Source of the DNA: Ascidia mentula
Lineage: Eukaryota; Chordata; Ascidiacea; Phlebobranchia; Ascidiidae
DNA length: 64,000 bases
Direction: 5' to 3'
NCBI GenBank assembly: GCA_947561715.1
Contig: OX387199.1
Location: 18,853,001 to 18,917,000 of the forward strand
Positions 39,770-54,200 of the stretch are shown piece after piece. The notes under the pieces were generated by a model. It did no database searches and had not been told where the DNA came from. It was given only the letters and a program-made list of their open reading frames with translations. Positions within the stretch are counted from its first letter, which is position 1, and the number at the start of each line of letters is the position of its first letter. Both the position numbers and the translations under genes were made by a program.

Positions 39770-41061
39770 CGCATGTAGAAATAACGTTATATAGATTATT
39801 GTGTATATTGTGTTTAGGAAATCTTTTTAATCTGATCTCTGGAATATGCAAACTGCATCTAGTTCAGAATTTTTCCTGCATTCTTCGCCGTCCAAAAACT
39901 TTCCAAAGTTTTATGGATGTATTTAAAACAACAAACTGTTTTGTTGTTTTAGAAAGCATTGCTTGTTGACGCGGAATAACTTCCCCAACTCCGCCGATGT
40001 GGATTGGCAATCTTGTGTTTTTTGTCGTAACTGTGTTTTACAATTATATTGCAAGTGACAATGCACGCTTTAAAATGTATTTAATATTCTTGCATGCATG
40101 CAAGCCTTAATCGTCGTTAAGTGTGTGTATGCAGTTTTGTCTTTAGAGGAATTTTGTGGATGATGTGGGATTATTCAAACTGTCGCAATATAAAATATTT
40201 CTGTTATACATATCGAATGTTTATTGAGACATTACACAAAAGAAGCAATGACAGTATGTTCAACTTTGGCAATATTTAGCGCTACCTTACAAGATGATAA
40301 ACAAACCAACGGCCCCGCAAGGTGACAGCAAAGAAAAAAATGTCGACGAAGCAAATTTTTAAGAAAGGGACCATTGAAAGGAATTAAAACAAAAATCATG
40401 TATTTAATTAAATGTTTCTGTGGAAGTATTCGGTTATATAAAGATAAAAAAAAGTAAATTAAACTAAAAGCATAATGATCTCCAAAAAGATTTTGATGAA
40501 TAATGGCGGGTAAAAATAGCTGAAGTCATGCTTTTGTTAGAGCTCAAATTATTTTTGTTTGCTGCTTCGCAAATAAAAAAGCAAAGCATTGCAACTTTTC
40601 CTGGCTAACCTGCAAATTGTGTGGAAAGGATTTGGCATATAAAGCGCCAAATATTTACCGTTTATTTTAATTTATGTTACCAGAACGGAGATGACATAAT
40701 ATACGAGTTTGGAAAGAAGGCATATTTTTCAAATTTTATTGGCCATTCGCTCAGAAAAGATAAACTGCTTCTAGGTACTTTTAAGATTCTAGTCCACACA
40801 CCGTTTTTCCAATCGTCTAAACCAAAATAATACATGCAAATTACATATTTTTACAAATTACAAAAGAATTCTTCATCAACATTTCTGTGTTCAAAGTTTT
40901 CAATTCCATATTACATAAACCTGCAGTTCTGCACTGGTAATAATTGTTAAGATGGGTGGAAGAAAACATCCACTTTAACTCTTTTAAGCCTGTTGTGTGT
41001 TATTAGGTTTACTTTTGTTTCATGTTTATTTTTCCAAACAGATCATTTTTAATAATTAATC
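39770..41061. other. Intergenic before METTL27-like copy 1
   Basis: AT-rich with no supported gene. It probably holds the 3' UTR of the cytokine-like gene and the promoter of the methyltransferase. Confidence 0.45.
41042..41061 (+). promoter_or_regulatory. Conserved splice acceptor and 20-base leader, copy 1
   Basis: CCAAACAG ends at 41041, exactly 20 bases before the ATG. In the second methyltransferase copy TTCAG also ends exactly 20 bases before the ATG, and the two 20-base leaders match at 16 positions, while the sequence upstream of the AG does not match. This marks a real 3' splice site, used either for a 5' UTR intron or for spliced-leader trans-splicing, which Ciona is known to use. 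Confidence 0.55.
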
Positions 41062-41736
41062 ATGTCAGACAATAAAGATATTAAATTGTACAACAAAATA
41101 TACGGTGATTACATCAATGTAAACAGCACAGAAGCAACTGTTTCCAACTACACAAAGCTTGCAGAAGATTATGAGAGTGATTTTGTTGGCCTTGGGTATG
41201 AAACACCACAAGTAGTTGCTTCTACTGCATTAGAGTTTATTAATGGCGGAGAGGGCAAAATACTTGATATTGCCTGTGGCACTGGGTTGGTGGCGGAAAA
41301 ACTTCGCTCTGAAGGGTTTAAAGGTCAAATCGATGGCATTGATGGAAGCTCTGGTATGCTTGATATTGCAAAGGCCAAAGAAGGACTTTACACAAAGCTG
41401 GTAGAAGACTTTGTGAATCCAGGTGGCAACCTTCCATTTGAGATTGCATTTTATGATGCTGTTGTGTGCTGCGGGGGGTACGGTCCTGGCCATCTGATGC
41501 CTGTTACACTAGAACAACTGGCAAAGGTCACTAAGCCAGGTGGGGTAATAGTGTTTGCAACGAGGGATAATGAGCAAGCCACTGATTATGTCGTTGAACT
41601 CGGCAATGTTATTAAACAAATGGAAGAAAATGGAACATGGAAGCAAAAGAAAGTTGCGAAGACAACGTACTTCCGATTTGATAAGGGAAGAGACACCCCA
41701 CTACATGCACTCATATATTGCTGCCAAAAGTGTTAA
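41062..41736 (+). CDS. METTL27-like SAM methyltransferase, copy 1
   Basis: A single-exon frame of 224 residues. Motif I of class I SAM-dependent methyltransferases is at about 67-80 (ILDIACGTGLVAEK). The acidic-loop region follows (QIDGIDGSSGML, about 89-100), then YDAVVCC (131-137) and KPGGVIVFATR (158-168). The order and wording match METTL27 (WBSCR27), including the N-terminal YDxWAxDYD-like region, here AEDYESD. The substrate is unknown even for the vertebrate protein. The start is supported by a splice acceptor 20 bases upstream and by alignment with copy 2. Thymidylate synthase begins about 270 bases downstream on the same strand, close enough for co-transcription. A near-identical second copy lies at 48846-49526. 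Confidence 0.85.
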   Translation: MSDNKDIKLYNKIYGDYINVNSTEATVSNYTKLAEDYESDFVGLGYETPQVVASTALEFINGGEGKILDIACGTGLVAEKLRSEGFKGQIDGIDGSSGMLDIAKAKEGLYTKLVEDFVNPGGNLPFEIAFYDAVVCCGGYGPGHLMPVTLEQLAKVTKPGGVIVFATRDNEQATDYVVELGNVIKQMEENGTWKQKKVAKTTYFRFDKGRDTPLHALIYCCQKC

Positions 41737-42004
41737 TGTTGTGTGCCAATTGTGTCAATCATCTGAATTTGTGTGTTACCTGCAATTTATTTAGTGGGTC
41801 ATAATGTATGCAAATGGCTCCTGCTACTGTAATTGCATTGTTGCTCTTCATATTGCATTTATGTATGGCACATCTAATCCTCGAGTGGTCTAATCATTTT
41901 ACAGGTGCAATAACTAGATGTCTTTAACTTTTTAAAAAACAGTGATTTGCTTTAAAACTTAAATTACATCATTAAAGATTTCAAAAAGATCGTTTTTTTG
42001 CAAT

Positions 42005-44586
<2,582 letters not shown>

Positions 44587-46464
44587 AAAATATGCGTTGT
44601 TGCTTGATCTTCAACGTTGTATTGCTCGAAAAAATGAACTTGTCACCTTTTCGATTGTGTGTATGACAAAAAGTAGTACCTACACTACCATTTTGTGCCG
44701 TTCACTGCCATTTTGTACCAAATTTTTTTTCATTTTTGTGTTCAATCTCGTTGCTTACAATACAGTTATTTCTTTCTATACATTGAGTAAAGTTTACACC
44801 AGAAACTGTCCTTGGTACAGTAAGCTTTATTAGAGAGAAGGTACATGAAAGTGCATTATATGTAAAAACTATTGCAAAAACAAAGTTCTTTAAATCTGTT
44901 TGTTTCGACGAATTGTTATTTAGACAAATCTTTCAGATTACGAATTTACTAAAAAACTCGAACTGACCGATAAAACGATTTTCAGAATTGATTGAGTAAA
45001 CAACATTTTATATCAAGACAAAGCTTTTGCTTTCTGGGCTCAGACGTAAACAACGTTACGTCCGCTTTCGTGGGCGCTTTGTCGCAAGTCAGTTAGTTCA
45101 CATCACTGATGATGAGCACAGCAGTGTTCGAAACATTTGTTTATATTGATCAGCATATTAGCTTTGGATTTCTTTTCCGTATTAACTTTTACTGATATTA
45201 ATACGCGTGTTAAAGAAGCAAAAGCGCGTGGCCAGGATTTAAGCTGTATCAAGAAAGTAACATAATTTCAGTTTTTCAAACTTCCTTTTGAATTTGGAGG
45301 ACGTTCAATACTTTGTCGAAATGATGGATGGCGATATTTTCCTCAACATTACGCATCTAGCTACGTTTTGTGTTTTACTTAAACAGGATATCCTACGCGT
45401 TGCAGAGGGGGCTTTTGATTGGTATCTGCGATATGATGCATAGATGACGGTGTTAGCAATCACGAAGTACAATAAAAGTGTGGTTAAAATGCAGTTCTAC
45501 ATTTATTTTAGTAGGCGCACAACCTGCAAGGACGTTTGAAATGAATTTTGTCAGTCAGTTTAAATAATGAAATGACTTAAGTTCCTTATTTTGCGAACTG
45601 TTAATGTAATTGACTGCGACATTCGTGCTGTAAACTTTTAACACAGCATTTTCGTGAAGTATTCTTAAACCACCAGTGGTAACTTACTTGTAACCTACGC
45701 TATAGTTAAAGTTAAATTTAGGTAGTAAAAGAATTAATTATAAATAAATAAAATTAATTTGTTTAGTCCTTTGCAGTAACAGGAGTTTATTCGTGCAAGT
45801 AGACGTTTATTTGTTAAACTGAAATAGCATTTTTTTCTATAGAAATTGCAAGTGAATATTTGTGCTGGAACGAAGTTTATAATTGGACTCGTTAACTCAT
45901 TGCTGTATTTCTGTAAATATATACAGAGAAAGAACCGTCAGTAAATTTGCAAAAATATTTCTCTTTTCTTGAATTTTAACTCACAATAAACAAATGCAAT
46001 ATATATCAAATGTTACATTAGATTAGTGCTTATAATGTATCAGGTGGCATTAATAACACATTAAGTATAAAAAAAATTCATTAGACGACTGCAGAATATA
46101 GTTCACCCTCTTTGAAGCGAAAAAAATAACGTGATATGTGTAAAGTTTATGTACAAAACGTAAGCAGTAAATACATGCTGCACTAAACGTTACTAATTTC
46201 ACGAAAAAAACGTAATAGGGCAATTTTGTGATGGATTACAGTCACGCAGTGAAAGGCCAACTTCCGTTTAGTCAGCACCTTCAAATTTTCTTTACATGTT
46301 TGTCAAACGTGCAGTCAACGCAAAAAGTGTTCCATGTCAACGCATGGCAGGCAGGATTCAGTTCACTGGCATTGTAGTCAATCTGTTTAAATGCAGTTTC
46401 ATAAATACTCGTTCTTTTTGTTAGGTAATTGAATTATTTTCATTGATAAAAATCTGTTGGCGTT
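44587..46464. other. Intergenic, TYMS to seven-span gene
   Basis: No supported gene. It contains the TYMS 3' UTR, the family 2 repeat at 45094-45165 and a long AT-rich stretch (about 45700-46200), then presumably the promoter of the seven-span gene. Confidence 0.5.
45094..45165 (+). repeat. Hammerhead-like repeat, family 2
   Basis: Contains CTGATGA (45106-45112), one extra base, a 6-bp stem GAGCAC/GTGTTC closed by AGCA, then GAAAC (45130-45134). This is the hammerhead ribozyme core order except for one extra base before stem II. An inverted, decayed copy lies at 42526-42590. I did not find the stem I and III partners and cleavage site, so activity is not claimed. Confidence 0.6.
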
Positions 46465-47400
46465 ATGAATGTGAACTTGTCGACAACGACCAACTGGCCA
46501 TCAGACAACACAACTTTAGGAACTCAACTAACTCACCGGATTGTCACCACTACATTTGATGGTTTCTTTCTTCTTGTGACGCTTTGGATATTAATGTCAT
46601 TTCTCCGTTACGGAATTGTCCGCAAAAAATTTTCCGCGTCACAGAAATCTGGCCGAATTCTGTTCCTGTTAGCAACCATAGGAGCTTGTCTGACTTGCGT
46701 GTACCACGTGACGAAAATTACGTCATACAACCTTGGATTTAACCCTGCAACAAGTTACGCCTGCACGATTGCCACAAAAGTATCAGCGCAATCGTACGTG
46801 GTCGGCGCCTCCTCTATTTATTTGTTTCTGTGGTTTAAGCAAAGATCTCTCTACAAGAGTTTTCTTCTCGAATCTCTGTACAAAGTATGGATAAAAGTGG
46901 CAAGTTTCCTCAGTATTACTCTCATGGTCACCGGTTACATTTCGGCGGGAATTATCTTCAATATTATCAACACCTATGCGGCCTCACCATATGGCTGTGA
47001 ACGGGTGGAACCGTTTTACACGTGGCCGTTTTTGGTTGGTTCCGGCATCAACCTGCTCGGGCAATGCATGCTGCTCTTTCTTTTTATTTATCCCTTCCGT
47101 TTCGCCCGCGATAAACCCAACACCGCGGCCGGGATCCGACTTCTTAAACGCACCCTTGCCATTACGCTGTTGTGTATATGCACTGATATGGTGACAGGAC
47201 TCTTCAACACGTTTGTTCCCTACTCAGTTTATCGCACACCCTTCATAGCTTACGGATGGACGGCCACCATGAACTTGATTGGTGTCCTTTTTACCTTCGA
47301 AACTTGGCGGGAAATTGTATTATTTCCATGCTACCGTCGTCCAAAAAGCAAAAACATGCAGAATTCTCAAAGTGATGTCACTTTACACAACGTAGTTTAA
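46465..47400 (+). CDS. Intronless seven-span membrane protein
   Basis: 311 residues in one exon. Seven hydrophobic segments lie at about 31-50, 64-86, 100-124, 141-166, 185-211, 227-250 and 258-280. The N-terminal 30 residues carry sequons (NLS at 4, NTT at 15), suggesting an outside N-terminus, and the C-terminus is short and basic to polar. Cys100 at the start of span 3 and Cys178 in the loop between spans 4 and 5 sit where G protein-coupled receptors form their disulfide. But there is no DRY, NPxxY or other class A motif, and I do not recognise the family. It may be an orphan receptor or an unrelated seven-span protein. It lies between thymidylate synthase and the second methyltransferase copy, on the same strand. 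Confidence 0.75.
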   Translation: MNVNLSTTTNWPSDNTTLGTQLTHRIVTTTFDGFFLLVTLWILMSFLRYGIVRKKFSASQKSGRILFLLATIGACLTCVYHVTKITSYNLGFNPATSYACTIATKVSAQSYVVGASSIYLFLWFKQRSLYKSFLLESLYKVWIKVASFLSITLMVTGYISAGIIFNIINTYAASPYGCERVEPFYTWPFLVGSGINLLGQCMLLFLFIYPFRFARDKPNTAAGIRLLKRTLAITLLCICTDMVTGLFNTFVPYSVYRTPFIAYGWTATMNLIGVLFTFETWREIVLFPCYRRPKSKNMQNSQSDVTLHNVV

Positions 47401-48845
47401 AATCAAAATTATTTTGAGAAACAAACTTAAATCATGCCAACATATTATAAAGTATTTGAATTTTCCTGTATATTGTGCTGTAAACACTACGTCAATATTT
47501 TCAAGCGAGCAAGTAAAGAAAACACCTTTTGGGCAACTATGTTTTTGAAACTGGTCAGCGATGTTGGAACTCGTCCGTTTTGTTATTGTTATAGGATTCA
47601 TACACATTGCTTGCGCCGATGGGATATTTGTTTGTTCTATTGTCATTATTATTATTAGCCTATTGTAGGCTATAAGCTGAGTCGCGATCGTAAGCTCCCG
47701 ATTATAAAGTAATATGGAGATTATAGTGTGCCTGGACCTGACTATCTCCAATATATTCCGAACCCACAGTACGGAAATAAACAAGTCTGAAAGCTTTTGG
47801 AACAAACGAAGTCCATGTCCTAGAAAGATGTAAAAGACTACATTTGCGGTGTACTTGCGGACGTCACCACGCGACCGCACAGACCCAAACTTGTAATTGC
47901 GGCATTCGCATACCCCAAGATTTCAATGCGAACATGTAAAGTGTTGTGTTTTTGCTTTATCGCAACCCTTTCAGTAAATATCCTTTTTTTGCTTTTGACG
48001 CATGTTGTGTTTGGTTTCGTGTCTGCATAATTGTGTTAGGCCCGAATAGAAAAGGTCCCTGTCCTACAAAGTGGTATATCGTGTTGTATCAGCTGCAGTT
48101 AATCAAAATAAATATTGTTTGTTCATTGTAAAGTCAACTAAACATTCTTAGATGGGCCAATGATGATCTGCAGCCACGGTCAGCTATACGGCCATCTTTT
48201 TGTATTATGTCGTCGCATGGTTGGGGATACTTCGGACATCAGAGCTAAGAAATTGCAGGAAGATAATACTTTTTTAATTGTTCGCACAATTGTGGGAACG
48301 TATCTGAGAGTCGAATTAAATTACTCACACTATTTAACGCCGGAAATTTCGGCTACACCAACGTTTGCATTAAATAACAATGTTTGGTTGTAAGCAAAAA
48401 ACGTTGTTTGGCCAAATTTGACAGTATGATAAAAAATTGGCTATCTTGCAAACCTGTTGCGGTGACAAAAACGCCTGTTTCTTGTAGCGTGAACACAAGT
48501 AGGGTACGACGACATAGGAGGAAAGCAAGTCGCTCCCTCTCATGCATGTTATTTACTGGGGAAAAGTAATTTAACTTGCGGTGTCTTATACCCAAACGAT
48601 CGTGAACTTTTATCGTATGTCAAGGAGTGATGTGCAAGCTAATAAACATATGTGTTTGCTGGTTAAATTACGCTGCAAAGAAAATGAGTTTTATTCATTG
48701 CAAATTAAAGAACGTGTGATCGACTTGTCTTCATGAGATGAGAGAGAAAGGAGAAAAAGGCAATCGTACTGGACTTGTCTTAGCCAGAGTCATAGAAATG
48801 GGTTTGGTCTAAAAGCTATCTTCAGACCATTTTGAATAATAAACC
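47401..48845. other. Intergenic, 3' UTR and promoter of next gene
   Basis: No supported gene. AATAAA-like signals occur near 47777 and 48106. Confidence 0.45.
48826..48845 (+). promoter_or_regulatory. Conserved splice acceptor and 20-base leader, copy 2
   Basis: TTCAG ends at 48825 and the following 20 bases match those before copy 1 at 16 of 20 positions. See the entry at 41042. Confidence 0.55.
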
Positions 48846-49526
48846 ATGTCAAGTAGCAAAGAAAACGACGTGAAATTGTTCGAAAAAATCTACGGAGAGT
48901 ACATTGATGTAAATAGCAACGCAAAGACAGTTTCCAACTACACAAAGCTTGCAGAAGATTATGAGAGTGATGTTGTTGGCCTTGGGTATGAATTACCACA
49001 GGCAGTAGCCTTCACTGCATTAGAGTTTATAAATGGAGGAGAGGGCAAAATACTTGATATTGCCTGTGGCACTGGGTTGGTGGCGGAAAAACTTCGTTCT
49101 GAAGGGTTTAAAGGTCAAATCGATGGCATTGATGCAAGTTCTGGTATGCTTGATATTGCAAAGGCCAAAGAAGGACTTTACACAAGGCTTGTTGAACACT
49201 GGGTGAATCCAGGTGGCAACCTTCCATTTGAGATTGGATTTTATGATGTTGTTGTGTGCTGCGGTGCATTTAGTCTTGGCCATCTAAAGCCTGTTACACT
49301 GGAACAACTGACAAAGGTCACTAAGCCAGGTGGGGTAATAGTGTTTGCAACGAGAGATAATGAGCAAGCCACTGATTATGTCGTTGAACTCAGCAATGTC
49401 ATTAAACAATTGGAAGAAAATGGAACATGGAAGCAAAAGAAAATTGTGAAGTCAACTATGTTTCGCATTGATAAGGGAAGGGACACCCCATTGCATGCAC
49501 TCATATATTGCTGCCAAAAGTGTTAG
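48846..49526 (+). CDS. METTL27-like SAM methyltransferase, copy 2
   Basis: 226 residues in one exon, highly similar to copy 1 at both DNA and protein level. Motif I ILDIACGTGLVAEK is unchanged; the region after it is QIDGIDASSGML and KPGGVIVFATR is kept. Differences cluster at the N-terminus (KENDVKLFEKIYGEYIDVNS) and around CCGAFSLGHLKPV, where copy 1 has CCGGYGPGHLMPV; this segment often lines the substrate pocket, so specificity may differ (inference). No damaging change is visible, so both copies look functional. The duplication continues downstream into a decayed start of thymidylate synthase, which shows that copy 2 derives from the copy 1 region or a common ancestor locus. Confidence 0.85.
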   Translation: MSSSKENDVKLFEKIYGEYIDVNSNAKTVSNYTKLAEDYESDVVGLGYELPQAVAFTALEFINGGEGKILDIACGTGLVAEKLRSEGFKGQIDGIDASSGMLDIAKAKEGLYTRLVEHWVNPGGNLPFEIGFYDVVVCCGAFSLGHLKPVTLEQLTKVTKPGGVIVFATRDNEQATDYVVELSNVIKQLEENGTWKQKKIVKSTMFRIDKGRDTPLHALIYCCQKC

Positions 49527-49711
49527 TGCTTTGTATTATTTTTGTTGAAAGCTGTGGATGTGGAATTGTATTTTATCTATGTTTTAATTTATACAGTGGG
49601 TCATTATGTATTCTTAATTTTATTGCATTTTTAACCTTTACTTGTCTAATTATTTAGTGGTTGATACTTTTTATGAAAGCACTTTTCCTCAAGATTTGGT
49701 GATTTTGCAAT

Positions 49712-49901
49712 ATGGGTGTGTAGGTACATTTTATGTTTATGGTCATTATTAAAAATCTCATGACTCGCACAATTTTATTGTGAACCAACCTCCTACCTTC
49801 TGTGTGCAGTAATTGTTGATACCATTTGTCATGTTGAAATCCCAAAACTTAGTTCAAAAAAGGTCAAATTGCTACCTCATCATCACACAGGCAACTGTTG
49901 A
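49712..49901 (+). pseudogene. Decayed 5' fragment of thymidylate synthase
   Basis: After the second methyltransferase the sequence keeps aligning with the region after copy 1. GCAATATGGGT at 49708-49718 matches the TYMS exon 1 site at 42002-42010. TGTGTGCAG at 49801-49809 matches the acceptor of TYMS exon 2, and the following ATTGTTGATACCATTTGTCA parallels the TYMS N-terminus. If spliced the same way, the frame opens with MVIVDT (TYMS: MEIVDT) but reaches TGA at 49899 after about 30 codons, and no catalytic domain follows. It is therefore a duplicated promoter-proximal fragment. Whether it is still transcribed is unknown. Confidence 0.75.
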
Positions 49902-50810
49902 GTTGGGTAACATGTGTTTGTAGTATGGTGCTTCGCATTCTTTTCTATACAACAAGTCTATGCAACTCAAAACTAGAAGGAACAATAAACATATTTTAAT
50001 CGTAAAGGACGTATGAGAATGTTATGTTATTGGAAAGATAACTGGAAGCTGGGTCTTTTGATCTATGGCAATATTTGCCCAAAGCAGACAATAATCTTAC
50101 ACTGATACACAGCACCGATTTCCATTCTTTTCTGAAAGCAACTAAAATATATCGATGCCACCGCTGACTTATAAACAACAACAAGAAACAACCGTAACTC
50201 GTTCGCACATGTCACCCAACTTGACCCGACATTAACTGACAGACACTATAACGTTTGTAGTTACAGCAGCAACATCAAAAAGCTTCAAACGTTGCATCCT
50301 TGACTGCCTTTTTGTACCAGCGTTTACATCTGCTGGGGAATTTCAAAAAATTGGGGTTTTAAGACTTTTTGCTGTTCTTGCAGTGAAAGGTGGTCGGGTG
50401 TAGTTGCGTGACATGTGAGAAAGGTTGAAAGGTACTTGCAAGCAAGCATACAATTGTCAAAACCTAAACATCGGATTTTACATAACATGACATTACTTCC
50501 CCAATATTTAAAGGTCGGAAGTCGTAACCGCTGTTTGTTTTGGGTGCAAAAAGGCTACGACTGACTTTTTTAGCCACGAAAATATTTAGTATTATCATAT
50601 TGAGACTTCGTTAATCCCTTCAACTTGGCTTTCTCACACGTTAACGACGTTGAAAACCGTTTTTACGTCTTGCATCAGACGTTCCTGGTATGAAACAAGA
50701 TGTTGTTAAATTTAACATTTTATCATAAAATCAAAACTGCTTTTAATTTATATTAAAAATAATGACACTGGTTTGATATATTACAAAAAAATAACAAATT
50801 TTGACAATAT
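49902..50810. other. Convergent intergenic region
   Basis: No gene supported. It lies between the end of the plus-strand duplication and the 3' end of the minus-strand coiled-coil gene. Confidence 0.5.
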
Positions 50811-50816
50811 TTTATT
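50811..50816 (-). terminator. Candidate poly(A) signal of coiled-coil gene
   Basis: TTTATT on the plus strand is AATAAA on the minus strand, about 480 bases after the stop codon at 51295-51297. Other AT-rich candidates exist nearby. Confidence 0.4.
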
Positions 50817-51294
50817 CAAGTTAAACACTAAATACACAGTAAGTCATTAGAAAGCACAGTAGCAAAAAAGAGATTGCAACGGGGGGTAGACATTCGTGCA
50901 GAATTAACAGCAGGTGAAATAAATTACACAAACATGTATACAATATGTATATATATCTATATATTTATAATGTTATAGGATATTAATTTGAAACAAAAGA
51001 TGGCACGTCCTTTAACTGGGCAAGGTGGTTTGCTACTGAAACACTGAAGGAATAACATCCAAAACATTTGTTACAGCAATTTCAGGCAATGAGTTTTTGC
51101 ACTGGTTGCACCTGTTGGCATTCTGCACAGCTGCAAGGAAAAATAATATATGTACAATTGTACATTACTGTTTGTTGTGCCACTAGTTGGTGCAAGTAGA
51201 GGCACATTTCACTTTGTGGTATATCTGGAAAAGCTTATTGGATAAAACTCATTTGTTTTGAGTGCATTCTCTCAGGTTGTGTATTGTTGTTGTT

Positions 51295-54200
51295 TTATTT
51301 GCTGCCTTTCACAGAGGCCATGAGAACTTTGAGTTTCTGTTCCGCATCGTTAATTTTTTGTGCAAATTCTTCCTTGAGATCTTTCATCTGATGGAGCTGA
51401 CCAACAGCGGACTCCAAATCACAGTTCACTGAACTAAAAATACAATTGTTTGTTGCAAATTTATATTTAATTAGATCAGCATTGTAAACAAATGGTACCA
51501 TTGAGTGCACTAATTTCTAATAATGATAAATTAATTTGGTCTGAAAAACTTTAGCTAATGACAAGTGTTCAAAACAATGATACAGGTGAATAATCTACAT
51601 CACACTATTACAGTTAAATGTAATGTTTACAAGCAAAAAACAGCAGTGTCTCAGTTTCTGTCCTTCTAAGTATGTTGTTTTATCAGATGTGAAATGCCAG
51701 AAGTTTAAAAGCAAGTGTCTTCTGAAAACCTATAGTTAATCCAATCGTTCTAAATGACTTGCGGGATTGTTACCATATGTTCACAAAACTTTCATACCAC
51801 CAACATCCAACAAAACATAATGAAGCAAACTCAGTAGAATGTGACAACTTTTTGGGACATGGCTAAAGATATAGAGCATCTTGCATGCAAAATGCTTTCT
51901 GTTAATACACTTGCATAGGATCTAAAGCTGGTTGAAAAATTAATTTGCTTTTCTACTTGTTTTAGTGATTGTGAATTCTACTTGGTGTACCTTTCCGTAA
52001 TAACATACAAACATTTTGACGACATTCTGAAAACGACAAAAAACACATTTCTTACCACTTCTATGGCCAGCATAATTGAAAGCTATCATTCAAATAATAA
52101 AGTGATAAGTTGGTGGTCTGTATTGTATTGAACTGTATTATTATGTAAACCCTACGGTCAATTTACTGAAATGTCAGATGGACCCAGAAATTCTCTTCAC
52201 GCAGTTACTATATAACTCTTTGTGAAAGATGAATGGCAATTACAGGTAAACAGCAGACAAAGCACATCTCATCCTTAAAAACATCCTTAATACAACTTTT
52301 TTGTCTGCCACAACGATCTTTTCAGTATTACAACATGCTATGGGACGACTGGATCCGACCCATGTAGCAAATTAAGTTGTATGCTAGCAGTGTGACGTGT
52401 GCTGCTTACCTCAGTTCAGTTTTGTACCATGTCGGCTGTGTTTCCCTTTCCGTTTGTGTCGAAGTGTTCAGCAAGTCCAGCTTAATTTTGCAAAATTTAG
52501 ATTCCAGCTTATTTTATGTGTGCTTGTTGGATACACTTACCACGCTTTCAGGATTGTTTCTATGTCTTGAATGAGTTTGTTCTCGGTGACCAGATTTTTG
52601 CATCTCCTGAGGAATTAGAACTATTAATCTCAAGCAATAAAAAAGGTAAAGTTCTTCAAGATTTTTTCAGCAAATTCCGAACGGATAAAAATGTACACCA
52701 AAAAAAATAAATTCTTTTAATTCAGGGGAATGGATAACATTGGCACCGCTTGTATGGTCACATGACCAGGTGTGTATCGGGTGTAAAACTTTCATGATAT
52801 TTTTTTCTTGTGTTTTTAGTGTTTATGTGCTTGTTACATTATTGTTGACATAACCCTGAGGAAGTCTCGCCGGATGGCAGACGAAACGTCCGTTTCAAAT
52901 AAACACTTTAGAAACTTAAGTGCCAGAAGAGCAATTTTGTTTAATCAGTATATATTAAATTAAAACTTTGACAGCAAAAAGTATATGTAAGTTCAAAAAT
53001 ATTAAATCAAACAACTGTTGGTTTTAAATAAAGTCTCACTCTTTCTTTCTTTAGGCTAAAGTTTTCTTTGCGAAGTTCGTCCATCTTTTTAATTAAATTC
53101 AAATTTTCACTTTCCAATCTGAACAAAAAAGTCGGGTAAGAAATATGTTGCAACAAATTCTTCTGACAAATGTGAACAAATCAACATTTTGGGCACAACA
53201 AACCACATATTACTGTTACTTTGATAAAGGGGTTCTCTGCCATAATGTGTTGGAACTATATTATCATGTCCTATAAAAATTTGCAAATGAAATGTGACTG
53301 CAAATCTTGGCACTTACAGGTCACTATGCAATAGTCAATTGGATAAACACAAATGTAATATTTATCAAAAAGCTGGTTTTCGATTTACAAACTTAAAATG
53401 CTGTATTATGTTTTTTCAAAAAATCCACAGATGCTTTTCACCGGCACAAAATGCTTTACCTTTTTTTTTGCTTCTCCTCAGCATCTAGGGCTTTGTGAAG
53501 TTGTTCTAATGCACCACGTACAATCTTGTATTCCTCCAACATCTCATCCATCTTCTCTGCAAGTTTGTCACCACCGGAGGCAGCAGAAACATCGTGTTTG
53601 TTGTCTGCCAGCAATTTTTAAGTTTGAAAGCGATCATTTTTCAATATGTTGAGAAAAAACTGTGCATTTTTATATATTAGAAAATTTTTATAAACATCTT
53701 GACAGACTGATTTACATGTGTCAAAACACCTTTACCTTTAACATTGGCAGGACTTGAGTAATTCTGTTGGAAAGATTTGTCGATGTCAGATGTGTTTAAG
53801 TATTGATCCACCATTCCATTCAGACCTAGTAAAAGATAATTTAATATTCTACTGCAATCTAGTGGTGTTTGTGCATAACAATGACAAACAGAAACCCGTC
53901 GTTTTCTCAGCTGAATGTAAAATTGGTTTTTAATTTATGGCACAATAAATACCCATGCCACCTTCAAGTTTGTGTAGCTTGGATTAATTGGCTTGGCTAA
54001 ACAAATGGCTCCTAAAGCAAACATTCCATTCTACAAACTACATCCTAAGGCCATAAAAGCCATTAAAGGCCCCGTTTTCACAACGCAATATATAGTTGCA
54101 TAAATATTTACCTTCCAATAATAAATATATCACTTTAAAGACATTAGGTACATATTAGAAACACGGTTAATTATTACTGGGAAATTTCAGTGTTATCAAA

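Noticed and set aside
49020-49283. 87-codon antisense frame conserved in both methyltransferase copies (also 41230-41493)
   Set aside because: Conserved only because the sense strand is duplicated; no start context or independent signal.
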